Shown here piece after piece: positions 17,140 to 24,954 of a stretch of DNA of 64,000 nucleotides (positions within the stretch are counted from its first letter, which is position 1; every line of letters begins with the position of its first letter). A program made the translations under genes and the position numbers. The notes beneath the pieces are model-generated. The model worked only from the letters and a program-made list of their open reading frames with translations, had not been told where the DNA came from and searched no databases. Source of the DNA: UBA3700 sp963592135 (GTDB lineage: Bacteria > Bacillota > Clostridia > Christensenellales > UBA3700); contig CAVAVP010000034.1 of assembly GCA_963592135.1 (NCBI GenBank), positions 1-64,000 on the forward strand. The letters run 5' to 3'.

Positions 17140-17391
17140 ATGTTAAGAATAGGTGTAATAGGAATAGTTTTAAAACAAAACAAGGACACAGCAACGAAAA
17201 TCCAAGGATTATTATCTTTATATTCAAATATAATCGTTGGTAGAATGGGAGTTCCAGATAAAGAAAATGGAATTTCTACAATAGCAGTTATAGTCAAGGG
17301 AACTAATGAAGAAATTTCGGCTTTAACTGGAAAACTTGGAAAGCTTGAGAGTGTTTCAGTAAAGTCCGCGTTAACATCAATGGAGATTTAA
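17140..17391 (+). CDS. TM1266-type (iron-only hydrogenase system) regulator, ACT-like
   Basis: This small protein (83 residues) has the pattern of the TM1266 family: RIGVIGIVL at the N-terminus, a central SNIIVGRMGVPD motif and a C-terminal strand after VIVKGTNEEISALTGKLG. The family adopts a NikR-C/ACT-like fold and is found with [FeFe]-hydrogenase maturation genes in many anaerobes; a regulatory, ligand-sensing role is proposed rather than shown. No hydrogenase gene is in this window. Here it is instead the first gene of an operon with a NitT/TauT-type ABC transporter, one base before the binding-protein gene. A strong GGAGGAG precedes the ATG. Confidence 0.8.
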   Translation: MLRIGVIGIVLKQNKDTATKIQGLLSLYSNIIVGRMGVPDKENGISTIAVIVKGTNEEISALTGKLGKLESVSVKSALTSMEI

Positions 17392-17392
17392 A

Positions 17393-18403
17393 ATGAAAAA
17401 GACCCCATTAATTATTTTATTGATTTTAATTTTATCTTTATCGTGCACGTTTTTTGCATGTCAAAATAAAGAAAATACAAAAACTGAATATACAATTGTA
17501 TCTCCAGATGGAGCACCAGCCTTATCTTTGGTTGGCCTTATTGGAAAAGATTATTCAAAAAAGTCCTTTTCGTTTTCTCCATCAATTGTTTCATCAACTT
17601 TAATTGCAAGTGAGGCGATTAAAAGCGATTTTGCAATAGTGCCAGTTAATTTAGCCGCTAATTTATATAACAAAGGTAAAGGTTATTTAATGGCTGCAGT
17701 TGTCACAAATGGAAATATGTATATTGTATCAAATAAAGAAAATAGTAATTTTACATTAGAAAATTTAAAAGGCAAGAAACTATATACAATAGGGCAAGGT
17801 TCTGTTCCTGCTTTTATTCTTGAATCTTTATTAAAGAAAAGCAATATAAACTATAAAGTATCTGAAACAGTAGTTGATGAAAATACAGTATCACTGCAAT
17901 ATTGCTCAGATGGAACAGCACTTATTCAAAAGCTAGCTCAAGCTACAAAAAGCGGAGAGACAGTTTATGGGAATTTAGCAGAGCCTGCGGTTTCTAATAT
18001 GGTAAATAAAAATATTGGGTATTCGCTTGAATCTTTACAAACATTATGGCAAAGTGCAACTAATTCTTCAATTAATGGATTTGCTCAAGCAGTTTTAATT
18101 GTTAAAGAAGAAATTTATAAAAATAATAAGGATATAGTTGATGCAATGATTTTAGAGTTATCTTTATCCGCAAACAATATCTTGGCTGATTCTACAAATA
18201 TTGAGAATGCTATTAAGTCTTTATATCCTGAAACAACAATAAAAACTATGAGTCAAAATATAATTTTTCGTTGCAATGTAAAAACTTATAGGGCAAAAGA
18301 AAACGCTGATTATATTATTGAAACATTAAATGCTGTGTATGAATTAAAGCAAGAAGCAGTAGGGGGACAAGTTCCTGATAAGGACTCAGGATTTTACATT
18401 TAA
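17393..18403 (+). CDS. ABC transporter substrate-binding lipoprotein, NitT/TauT type
   Basis: This is a 336-residue lipoprotein: a basic, hydrophobic leader ends in a lipobox-like FFAC at about residue 24, followed by KENTKTEYTI. The body has the type II binding-protein fold of the NMT1/SsuA/TauA group: YTIVSPDGAPAL at the start, a segment beginning LKGKKLYTIGQG, and a hinge. It would bind its ligand outside the membrane and deliver it to the adjacent permease. The ligand is unknown; sulfonates, pyrimidine thiamine precursors and other small organics are handled by relatives. The gene's end overlaps the permease start by one base. Confidence 0.85.
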   Translation: MKKTPLIILLILILSLSCTFFACQNKENTKTEYTIVSPDGAPALSLVGLIGKDYSKKSFSFSPSIVSSTLIASEAIKSDFAIVPVNLAANLYNKGKGYLMAAVVTNGNMYIVSNKENSNFTLENLKGKKLYTIGQGSVPAFILESLLKKSNINYKVSETVVDENTVSLQYCSDGTALIQKLAQATKSGETVYGNLAEPAVSNMVNKNIGYSLESLQTLWQSATNSSINGFAQAVLIVKEEIYKNNKDIVDAMILELSLSANNILADSTNIENAIKSLYPETTIKTMSQNIIFRCNVKTYRAKENADYIIETLNAVYELKQEAVGGQVPDKDSGFYI

Positions 18404-19164
18404 TGGAAAATAAAAAAATAAAGATCTTTGATATTTTACTGCCTTTTATTACAATAGGAATTATTTTTATTATATGGGTTATCGTAAGTAAAATTGTAGA
18501 TGAGGAAATAATATTTCCAAAACTTTCTGCTACTTTAAAATCTTTATTTAATTTAATAAAGACAAAAACATTTTATATAGCGCTATTAAACACAACAATA
18601 AGAAGCTTAATATCTTTTTTAATATCTTTTATACTAGCAATTGCCTTTGCTATATTAGCCTCATTTTCAAGCTACGCTGGTAAAATAATGTCTATATTTT
18701 CTATTATAGTGCAAAGTATTCCAACAATGTCAATATTACTTATATCTCTTATTTGGTTAACAACAATGCGTGTGCCACTCCTTGTTGCGATATTGGTTAC
18801 TTTTCCTATTATGTTTACATCATTTTTGCAAGCGATAAATAGTATAGATAAAAACCTTTTAGAGATGGTTAAAGTTTATGATATACCTAAAAGCAAAAAA
18901 ATTAAATATTTATACATTCCACAAATAGCGCCATCAATGTTTTCATCAATGAAAAGTTCGATATCTTTAAATGTAAAGGTAATTATTGCAGCGGAGGTTA
19001 TGGCTCAAACAAAAGATAGCATAGGCGTTAAAATGCAACTATCCTCAATGTATTTAGAAATGAGTGAATTATTTGCTTGGACAATTGTTTCAATTATACT
19101 TGGGCTTATATTTGAAGGTGTAATTTTGCTTATACAAAGGCTTTATTTAAGGAGCACAAAATGA
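18403..19164 (+). CDS. ABC transporter permease, NitT/TauT type
   Basis: This 253-residue polytopic protein has about six helices and the BPD_transp_1 signature region near residues 145-190: the EMVKVYDIPKSKKIKYLYIP segment matches the coupling loop that contacts the ATPase. Size and topology match SsuC/TauC-like permeases. It is encoded between the binding lipoprotein (1-base overlap) and the ATPase (4-base ATGA overlap), so the three form a complete importer with one permease presumably acting as a homodimer. Confidence 0.9.
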   Translation: MENKKIKIFDILLPFITIGIIFIIWVIVSKIVDEEIIFPKLSATLKSLFNLIKTKTFYIALLNTTIRSLISFLISFILAIAFAILASFSSYAGKIMSIFSIIVQSIPTMSILLISLIWLTTMRVPLLVAILVTFPIMFTSFLQAINSIDKNLLEMVKVYDIPKSKKIKYLYIPQIAPSMFSSMKSSISLNVKVIIAAEVMAQTKDSIGVKMQLSSMYLEMSELFAWTIVSIILGLIFEGVILLIQRLYLRSTK

Positions 19165-19835
19165 TAATTAAAAACTTGAATTTATCTTATGGAAACAATG
19201 TTTTATATAAGGATTTTTCACTAGATGTTTTAGATAGTGAAGTAACTTGTATACTTGGTAAAAGTGGTTGTGGAAAGACGAGTTTTTTAAATGTGCTTTG
19301 CAACAATGTTAAATATAGTGGACATGTCATTAATGAAGAAAAAATAGGATATGTATTTCAAACGCCAAGACTTATTAATTCAATTTCTGTAAAGAAAAAT
19401 CTTGAACTTGTATTGAAAAACAAGGATGAAAATAGAATAGATAACATACTAAAAGAACTTGAAATATATGAACTTAAAAACAAATATCCAAGTGAAATTT
19501 CAGGAGGGGAAGCAAGCAGGGTTGCAATTGCTAGAGCGCTTTTGTTCGAACCCAAAATTTTGCTTTTAGATGAGCCATTTACCGGTCTTGATGTAGTTAG
19601 AAAGAACAACTTAATAAAAAAATTAAAGCAAATGGTTTTAGATAGAAAGATAGGACTAGTTTATGTAACTCATGATGTAGATGAAGCTTTATTAATTGCA
19701 AATAGGGTCTTAGTGTTTGATGAAAGACCAGTTAAGATAAAACTTGATTTAAAAATTGATGGACAAGAAAGAGATTTATATTTAAAAGAAATAAATGAGG
19801 CTCGAGAAAAAATATATAGTAAACTGCTTTCATAA
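19161..19835 (+). CDS. ABC transporter ATP-binding protein, NitT/TauT type
   Basis: This 224-residue ATPase has all motifs intact: Walker A GKSGCGKT near residue 34-41, signature ISGGE near 113, Walker B ILLLDEP near 133, D-loop TGLD and H-loop VTHD near 171. It should power the importer encoded immediately upstream. The intact motifs contrast with the degenerate ATPase at 14691-15548. It is the last gene of the operon; a new promoter begins one base after its stop. Confidence 0.93.
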   Translation: MIIKNLNLSYGNNVLYKDFSLDVLDSEVTCILGKSGCGKTSFLNVLCNNVKYSGHVINEEKIGYVFQTPRLINSISVKKNLELVLKNKDENRIDNILKELEIYELKNKYPSEISGGEASRVAIARALLFEPKILLLDEPFTGLDVVRKNNLIKKLKQMVLDRKIGLVYVTHDVDEALLIANRVLVFDERPVKIKLDLKIDGQERDLYLKEINEAREKIYSKLLS

Positions 19836-19864
19836 TTGACTAAATAGCATTTATGTAATAAACT
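19836..19864 (+). promoter_or_regulatory. Promoter after the ABC operon
   Basis: TTGACT (19836-19841), 17 bases, TAAACT (19859-19864). It gives a leader of about 118 bases before the next start codon. Confidence 0.55.
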
Positions 19865-19870
19865 AAAGTT

Positions 19871-19976
19871 GCACAATAGGGAGATGCGATGCTTTAATTA
19901 GATTTAAAGTTAATGATAGCTCTTGTTTTGCAAAATGGTCATTAGTTGGAATCTAATTAAGGTTCCAATTTTTACT
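19871..19976 (+). promoter_or_regulatory. Attenuator-like leader with an 11-bp alternative pairing
   Basis: TTAATTAGATT (19894-19904) is perfectly complementary to AATCTAATTAA (19950-19960). The latter forms the loop and part of the 5' arm of a terminator hairpin (19944-19953 with 19961-19970, then a T run). A further helix, 19911-19917 with 19938-19944, is possible. The two long pairings exclude each other, as in antitermination. No known riboswitch class was recognised. Confidence 0.55.
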
Positions 19977-19988
19977 TTGGAGGGCAAA

Positions 19989-20696
19989 ATGAAAGCTTTT
20001 AAAATTCTTGTTATTGTGATTTTTATTATCATAATAATTCTTGGCGGTTTTGTTGCATACTTATTTTTAGTAGATAAAAAACTTCCTGATTCTTATTTAG
20101 AAATTTGTAAGAATAGTATAAATGGTTTAGCAAACATAGAATTTACACTTGATTATGTTTATGTAAATAACATGGAAGATTTTACTGTAACAAGAAAATT
20201 TGAAAAACAAATGTTCTATCCAATTGAAATGACAGAGAAAACTTCTTTTAATTTGACAAAAACAGGCAAAAATGAAAGCTTTTGCTTGATATATGAGGAA
20301 AAAGGAGAGAACACTTTATATCTAATTAAATTCTATTCAAAAGATGGGAAATATTATATTTATGAGAATAAAATTGAAAAAGAATATGGATATGGAGTTT
20401 GGTCAGGTGCAATAGCAATATACACAAAGAGGGTATTACCTTTTGCAGATGGCGAAAATGGAGTAAAAATAAGGGGTGCTGAATATTTTGAAAAAAATAT
20501 GGAAAGCGTTCATCAAAAAGGCAAAAAATTAACAATAAATGCAATACGTGAGAGAGACACTTATAGTGTTACTTATGATACTTATTCAAAGAAAATATTA
20601 GATTATACAATTTCTGAGAAAGAATATAGCGATGGTAAATTAAATTATTTATATTTAGATTATTATGTGCTAAACTTAAATTTACAGGAATTGTAA
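19989..20696 (+). CDS. Membrane-anchored protein of unknown function
   Basis: The ATG at 19989 is chosen because GGAGGG lies 6 bases upstream and the protein then opens with a basic residue pair and one transmembrane helix (about 7-28). The remaining about 205 residues appear extracytoplasmic and beta-rich, with many Tyr and Lys and no cysteine-based motif. I do not recognise the family. It lies behind an attenuator-like leader and 5 bases before another membrane protein gene, so the pair probably acts together. Confidence 0.65.
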   Translation: MKAFKILVIVIFIIIIILGGFVAYLFLVDKKLPDSYLEICKNSINGLANIEFTLDYVYVNNMEDFTVTRKFEKQMFYPIEMTEKTSFNLTKTGKNESFCLIYEEKGENTLYLIKFYSKDGKYYIYENKIEKEYGYGVWSGAIAIYTKRVLPFADGENGVKIRGAEYFEKNMESVHQKGKKLTINAIRERDTYSVTYDTYSKKILDYTISEKEYSDGKLNYLYLDYYVLNLNLQEL

Positions 20697-20701
20697 AGAA
20701 A

Positions 20702-21610
20702 GTGAAAAAAGAAGATATTAAATATTATTTTTTTAATCCACCAGTATTTGTAGTAATAATTGTCTTTTTAGTGACAATAATTCTTTCTGTTTTATCAATA
20801 ATTTTTGTTGTGAATCTAGATAAATATAAAGGAGTAGTAACATATATTGTTTATGTGTTAGCTGCTATCTTTTTAGCATATTCTATATATTTGTGTGTAA
20901 GAATTTTTCCTCTTGTTAAGGAAAAAATAACCAACTTAATTAAACAAAGTGAAACTTTATCTGTACTTGTTGATAATTATAGTTATAGGACTATGATTGG
21001 TGCTATATCAATGTTTGTTTTTAATATTCTATTCGTTGCATATAATGTGGCACTTGCTACAATTTACAAAATAGGATGGAACGGAGCATTAGGCGGGTAT
21101 TATCTTTTGCTTTCATTATGTGGAGCTCATAATTTGCTTGGTTATAAAAAATCAAAAAGAGTAGAAGATCCAGAACTTGTAAAGTTTAAAGCTTATAGAA
21201 ATGATGGAGTAATACTTTTGCTTGCAACTATTACAATCTCTGTTGTTATGGCTTTTGTAATTGGAACAGGGGCATCTTTTTCTTCTTTAGGTCAAATATA
21301 TGTTATAGCAAACGCCTTATATGCATTTGTAAAAATAGGATTTGCTATTAGCAATATGTTTGTAGCCTACAAGCAAAAAGATTATTTAATTAAAGGGGTA
21401 AGATATATAAACTTTGCTGTAGCGTTGGTTTCTATATACGCGTTACAAACTTCAATGCTTCAACAATTTGATTCAAACAAAGAGTTTTCTAATATTATAA
21501 ATGGCGTTTTTGGGTTAGTTGTATGCGTAGCAATTTTATCTCTTGCATTTTATATGATAATTACGGGTCAAAAAGAAATTATAAAATTTAAAGAAAGCAA
21601 AAATAGATAG
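20702..21610 (+). CDS. Polytopic membrane protein, unknown
   Basis: This 302-residue protein starts at GTG, 5 bases after the preceding stop, probably by coupling because no strong SD is present. It has about eight hydrophobic helices (two before residue 65, a pair around 95-145, and more at 155-190, 205-225, 235-255 and 270-290) separated by short basic loops. No catalytic motif or transporter signature is evident. Co-transcription with the preceding membrane-anchored protein is likely. Confidence 0.6.
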   Translation: MKKEDIKYYFFNPPVFVVIIVFLVTIILSVLSIIFVVNLDKYKGVVTYIVYVLAAIFLAYSIYLCVRIFPLVKEKITNLIKQSETLSVLVDNYSYRTMIGAISMFVFNILFVAYNVALATIYKIGWNGALGGYYLLLSLCGAHNLLGYKKSKRVEDPELVKFKAYRNDGVILLLATITISVVMAFVIGTGASFSSLGQIYVIANALYAFVKIGFAISNMFVAYKQKDYLIKGVRYINFAVALVSIYALQTSMLQQFDSNKEFSNIINGVFGLVVCVAILSLAFYMIITGQKEIIKFKESKNR

Positions 21611-21639
21611 TTGCTAAAAATTAGCCTTATTATTATAAT
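21611..21639 (+). promoter_or_regulatory. Promoter of asnA
   Basis: TTGCTA (21611-21616), 17 bases, TATAAT (21634-21639), identical in hexamers and spacing to the mscS promoter. It begins directly after the preceding stop codon. Confidence 0.7.
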
Positions 21640-21670
21640 AATTAAGTTAATAAAAAAGAGAGGGTGTTTT

Positions 21671-22678
21671 ATGGCACTAATTATACCAAAGGATTACAAG
21701 AATGTTCTTTCGGTTAGGGAGACAGAAAGAGCAATAAAAACAGCAAGAACAATTTTTCAAAATGAATTATGTGAAAAGTTAAATCTAGAAAGAGTAACAG
21801 CTCCAATGTTTGTAATGGCTGGAACTGGTATTAATGATGACTTAAATGGAACTGAAAGGGCAGTTTCTTTCGATATACTTCATTATAAAGGTGTAGAAGG
21901 TCAAGTTGTTCATTCTCTTGCAAAGTGGAAGAGAATTGCGCTTGCTAAGTATGGCTTTAAAGAAGGTGAAGGTATTTATACAAATATGAATGGTATCCGT
22001 CGTGATGAAGAAATGGATAATATTCATTCAATTTATGTAGATCAATGGGATTGGGAAAAAGTTATTTCTAAAGAACAAAGAAATGTAGAATTCCTTAAAA
22101 AGACAGTTCAAGATATAGTAAATGCTATTGCAGATGCAAAAGAAGCTATTACAAAATTATATCCTCAACTTAATAAAAAAATATGTAGAGAAGTAACTTT
22201 TATTACTGCCCAAGAACTTGAAGATTTATATCCTAATTGTTCTCCAAAAGAAAGAGAGTATAAATTTGTAAAGAAACATAAAACAATTTTTATTATGCAA
22301 ATTGGTGACGTTTTAAAATCTGGAGAAAAGCATGATGGAAGAGCTCCAGATTATGATGACTGGAAATTAAATGGCGATATTATTATGTATAATGAAGTTT
22401 TAGATATTGCCTTTGAAGTATCTTCTATGGGTATAAGAGTTGATGAAAAAGCACTTCGTGAACAATTAGCAAAATCCGAGCATGAAGAAAGATTGGTATT
22501 ACCTTTCCATAAAATGCTTCTTAATGGTGAATTACCATTAAGTATTGGAGGAGGTATTGGTCAATCTAGAATGTGTATGTTGCTTTTAGAAAAAGCACAT
22601 ATCGGAGAAGTTCATACTTCAATTTGGCCAGAAGATATGATTAAAAAATGTAAAAAAGCTGGAATAGAAATTCTTTAA
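21671..22678 (+). CDS. asnA: Aspartate-ammonia ligase
   Basis: The start at 21671 has GAGAGGG 8 bases upstream; a longer TTG-started frame would overlap the promoter and add an artificial hydrophobic leader. At 335 residues the protein matches AsnA, a class II tRNA-synthetase-like enzyme that makes asparagine from aspartate, ammonia and ATP. Visible signatures: GTGINDDLNGTERAVSF near 50-66, WDWEKVI with the following EQRN, LNGDIIMYN and the motif 3 region LPLSIGGGIGQSR near 300. It is followed after 14 bases by citrate synthase, probably cotranscribed. Confidence 0.95.
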   Translation: MALIIPKDYKNVLSVRETERAIKTARTIFQNELCEKLNLERVTAPMFVMAGTGINDDLNGTERAVSFDILHYKGVEGQVVHSLAKWKRIALAKYGFKEGEGIYTNMNGIRRDEEMDNIHSIYVDQWDWEKVISKEQRNVEFLKKTVQDIVNAIADAKEAITKLYPQLNKKICREVTFITAQELEDLYPNCSPKEREYKFVKKHKTIFIMQIGDVLKSGEKHDGRAPDYDDWKLNGDIIMYNEVLDIAFEVSSMGIRVDEKALREQLAKSEHEERLVLPFHKMLLNGELPLSIGGGIGQSRMCMLLLEKAHIGEVHTSIWPEDMIKKCKKAGIEIL

Positions 22679-22692
22679 TTAAAAGGAGAACT

Positions 22693-24063
22693 ATGGAAAC
22701 CTATAAGAAATTTTTAAGGGAAAATATGCCTAAAATCAAAAAGCTAACAAAGATCACTGAAAAATGTGATAAAATCTCTGCTGACTTATTTGAAAAGCAT
22801 AAAGTTTTCAGAGGACTTAGAGATAATCAAGGGCGTGGAGTCGTAACAGGTCTCACTGAGATTTCCGAGATAAATGCTTTTAGGTACACAGAAGATGGAC
22901 AAAGAATTCCAATTGAAGGAGAGTGTTTCTTTAGAGGAATACCAATTCAACAATTAATAAAAGGCGGTTCGTATGATGGAAGATTTGGATTTGAAGAAAC
23001 TGCATATCTTTTACTTTGTGGAAAGCTTCCAAATAAAGAAGAATTAGACGATTTTATTTACCTTTTAAGTGGTCTTAGACAATTACCCGATACTTTCTTA
23101 AGAGATGTAATTTTAAAAGCCGTATCAGAAAATATTATGAATGCTATGGCAAAATGTGTTTTGTCTTTATATTCATACGATGACAAAGCTGATGACTTGT
23201 CTATAGAAAATGTTTTTATGCAATGTTTAAAATTAATTGCATGTTTTCCAATGCTTGCAGTTCATAGTTTTGAAGCACATAAATATTATCATCAAGGAAA
23301 GAACTTGAAAATAAGAATTCCAAAGCCTTATTTATCTACTGCTGAAAATATTCTTTATATGTTAAGAGGTACAGGTAAATATACACAAGAAGAGGCTAGA
23401 CTTTTAGATGTATGTTTAATACTTCATGCAGAACATGGTGGAGGTAATAACTCAACCTTTACAACAAGAGTTGTAACATCCTCAGGAACGGATACCTATT
23501 CAGCAATTGCAGCAGCCTTAGGCTCATTGAAGGGACCAAGGCATGGTGGTGCAAATATTAAGGTTGTACAAATGATGGAAGATATAAAGGCTCATATAAA
23601 GGATTATTCCGATAAAGAAGTAAAGTCTTATTTAAAGAAAATTTTAGATGGAGAAGCTTTTGATAAACAAGGTTTAATTTATGGTATGGGTCATGCGATT
23701 TATTCTTTATCAGATCCTCGTGCAAATGTTTTACAAGGGTTACTATTTGATGAGAATTTGCATTTTGAACATACTGAAGATTTTGAACTTTATAAACAGG
23801 TTTATAAATTAGGTCCACAGGTTATAGCAGAAAACAAAAAGTTATTTAAAGGTGTTGCAGTTAATATAGATTTTTACACAGGGTATATTTATAAAATGTT
23901 ACATATATCTCAAGAATTGTTTACTCCTATTTTTGCTATAGCAAGAATTGCAGGTTGGTCAGCACATAGAATAGAGGAACTTATAAATCAAGGAAAAATT
24001 ATTCGTCCAGCTTATGTGGCTGTTGGAAAAAGACAACAATACATTCCGCTTCAAGATAGATAA
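22693..24063 (+). CDS. Citrate synthase
   Basis: The 456-residue protein belongs to the citrate synthase superfamily. The catalytic region shows HAEHGGGNNSTFTTRVVTSSG near 250-270 and KGPRHGGAN near 280-290, with a second active-site region GMGHAIYSLSDPRA near 330-345. The N-terminal extension of about 60 residues is typical of the clostridial type (GLRDNQGRGVVTGLTEIS). It condenses acetyl-CoA with oxaloacetate, feeding glutamate synthesis through citrate. No aconitase or isocitrate dehydrogenase gene is nearby, while glutamate dehydrogenase lies about 0.9 kb downstream. Methylcitrate synthase activity cannot be excluded. Confidence 0.92.
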   Translation: METYKKFLRENMPKIKKLTKITEKCDKISADLFEKHKVFRGLRDNQGRGVVTGLTEISEINAFRYTEDGQRIPIEGECFFRGIPIQQLIKGGSYDGRFGFEETAYLLLCGKLPNKEELDDFIYLLSGLRQLPDTFLRDVILKAVSENIMNAMAKCVLSLYSYDDKADDLSIENVFMQCLKLIACFPMLAVHSFEAHKYYHQGKNLKIRIPKPYLSTAENILYMLRGTGKYTQEEARLLDVCLILHAEHGGGNNSTFTTRVVTSSGTDTYSAIAAALGSLKGPRHGGANIKVVQMMEDIKAHIKDYSDKEVKSYLKKILDGEAFDKQGLIYGMGHAIYSLSDPRANVLQGLLFDENLHFEHTEDFELYKQVYKLGPQVIAENKKLFKGVAVNIDFYTGYIYKMLHISQELFTPIFAIARIAGWSAHRIEELINQGKIIRPAYVAVGKRQQYIPLQDR

Positions 24064-24080
24064 GAATTAAAATGAAAATA

Positions 24081-24108
24081 TGACTAGGGAAACCTAGTCA
24101 ATTTTTTA
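24081..24108 (+). terminator. Terminator after citrate synthase
   Basis: An 8-bp stem TGACTAGG/CCTAGTCA is capped by a GAAA tetraloop and followed by a T run. Confidence 0.92.
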
Positions 24109-24133
24109 CTTTGTAAAAATAAAGAAAAATTAT

Positions 24134-24203
24134 AAATATCGATATTTTATTAATTAGACATATCTTGTATAATACATAAAACACCTAACTGAGTTATCAG
24201 TTA
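24134..24203 (+). promoter_or_regulatory. Rubrerythrin promoter region flanked by two dyads
   Basis: TATAAT at 24168-24173 lies between a perfect 14-bp palindrome (AAATATC/GATATTT, 24134-24147) and a 7-4-7 dyad (TAACTGA/TCAGTTA, 24186-24203). The positions suit repressor binding at the promoter and in the 5' untranslated region. Confidence 0.5.
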
Positions 24204-24229
24204 AATTTAAGTGTATATATGAGGTAAGT

Positions 24230-24769
24230 ATGGAGAACAAGTACAAAGGAACACAAACAGAAAAGAATCTTGAAGCTGCTTTTGCTGGGGAATCACAAGC
24301 TAGAAATAAATACACCTATTTTGCATCTGTGGCTAAAAAAGAGGGTTATGAACAAATTGCAGCATTATTTTTAAAAACTGCTGAAAACGAAAAGGAACAT
24401 GCAAAACTTTGGTTTAAAGAATTGAAAGGTATAGAAAATACATCTGAAAACTTAAGTGCAGCAGCTGATGGTGAAAACTATGAGTGGACTGATATGTATG
24501 AAAATTTTGCTAAAACAGCAGAAAATGAAGGCTTTATGGAACTAGCTGCAAGATTTAGAGCAGTAGGTGCTATTGAAAAAGAACATGAAGAAAGATATAG
24601 AGCACTTCTTCAAAATGTAGAAACTGCTCAAGTTTTTGAAAAAAGTGAAATTAAAGTATGGGAATGTAGAAATTGTGGACATGTTGTTGTTGGTAAAATG
24701 GCGCCAGATGTATGTCCCGTTTGCAATCATCCACAAAGTTTCTTTGAGATAAAAGAAAGTAATTATTAA
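24230..24769 (+). CDS. Rubrerythrin
   Basis: This 179-residue protein has the two canonical rubrerythrin parts: a four-helix ferritin-like di-iron domain (GESQARNKYTYFA near 20-32; ENEKEHAKLWF near 60-70; AENEGF and EKEHEERY further on supply the carboxylate and His ligands) and a C-terminal rubredoxin-like domain with two CxxC pairs (CRNCG and CPVC). It reduces hydrogen peroxide in anaerobes using electrons from NADH-dependent or ferredoxin partners. It is monocistronic, with a dedicated promoter region and terminator. Confidence 0.96.
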   Translation: MENKYKGTQTEKNLEAAFAGESQARNKYTYFASVAKKEGYEQIAALFLKTAENEKEHAKLWFKELKGIENTSENLSAAADGENYEWTDMYENFAKTAENEGFMELAARFRAVGAIEKEHEERYRALLQNVETAQVFEKSEIKVWECRNCGHVVVGKMAPDVCPVCNHPQSFFEIKESNY

Positions 24770-24790
24770 TTTTTATTCAAAAAATTTAAA

Positions 24791-24817
24791 AAGGACATCT
24801 GAAAAAGGTGTCTTTTT
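24791..24817 (+). terminator. Terminator after rubrerythrin
   Basis: A 9-bp stem (AAGGACATC/GGTGTCTTT, two G-U pairs) is followed by a T run. Confidence 0.8.
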
Positions 24818-24954
24818 TTATAGTTTATCAACACTGTGACACTTAAGTGTTGCATTAACAAAAATATATAAAAATCAAGTCTTTTTTTTTAAAATTCAGG
24901 TAGTATAATAAACTTTGATGATAAGGTTATTTTATGATAAGGAGGGAAAATAAA

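Noticed and set aside
16919..17391. Minus-strand frame covering the end of the S41 gene and TM1266 gene
   Set aside because: It runs opposite both genes and across the terminator, with no supporting start.
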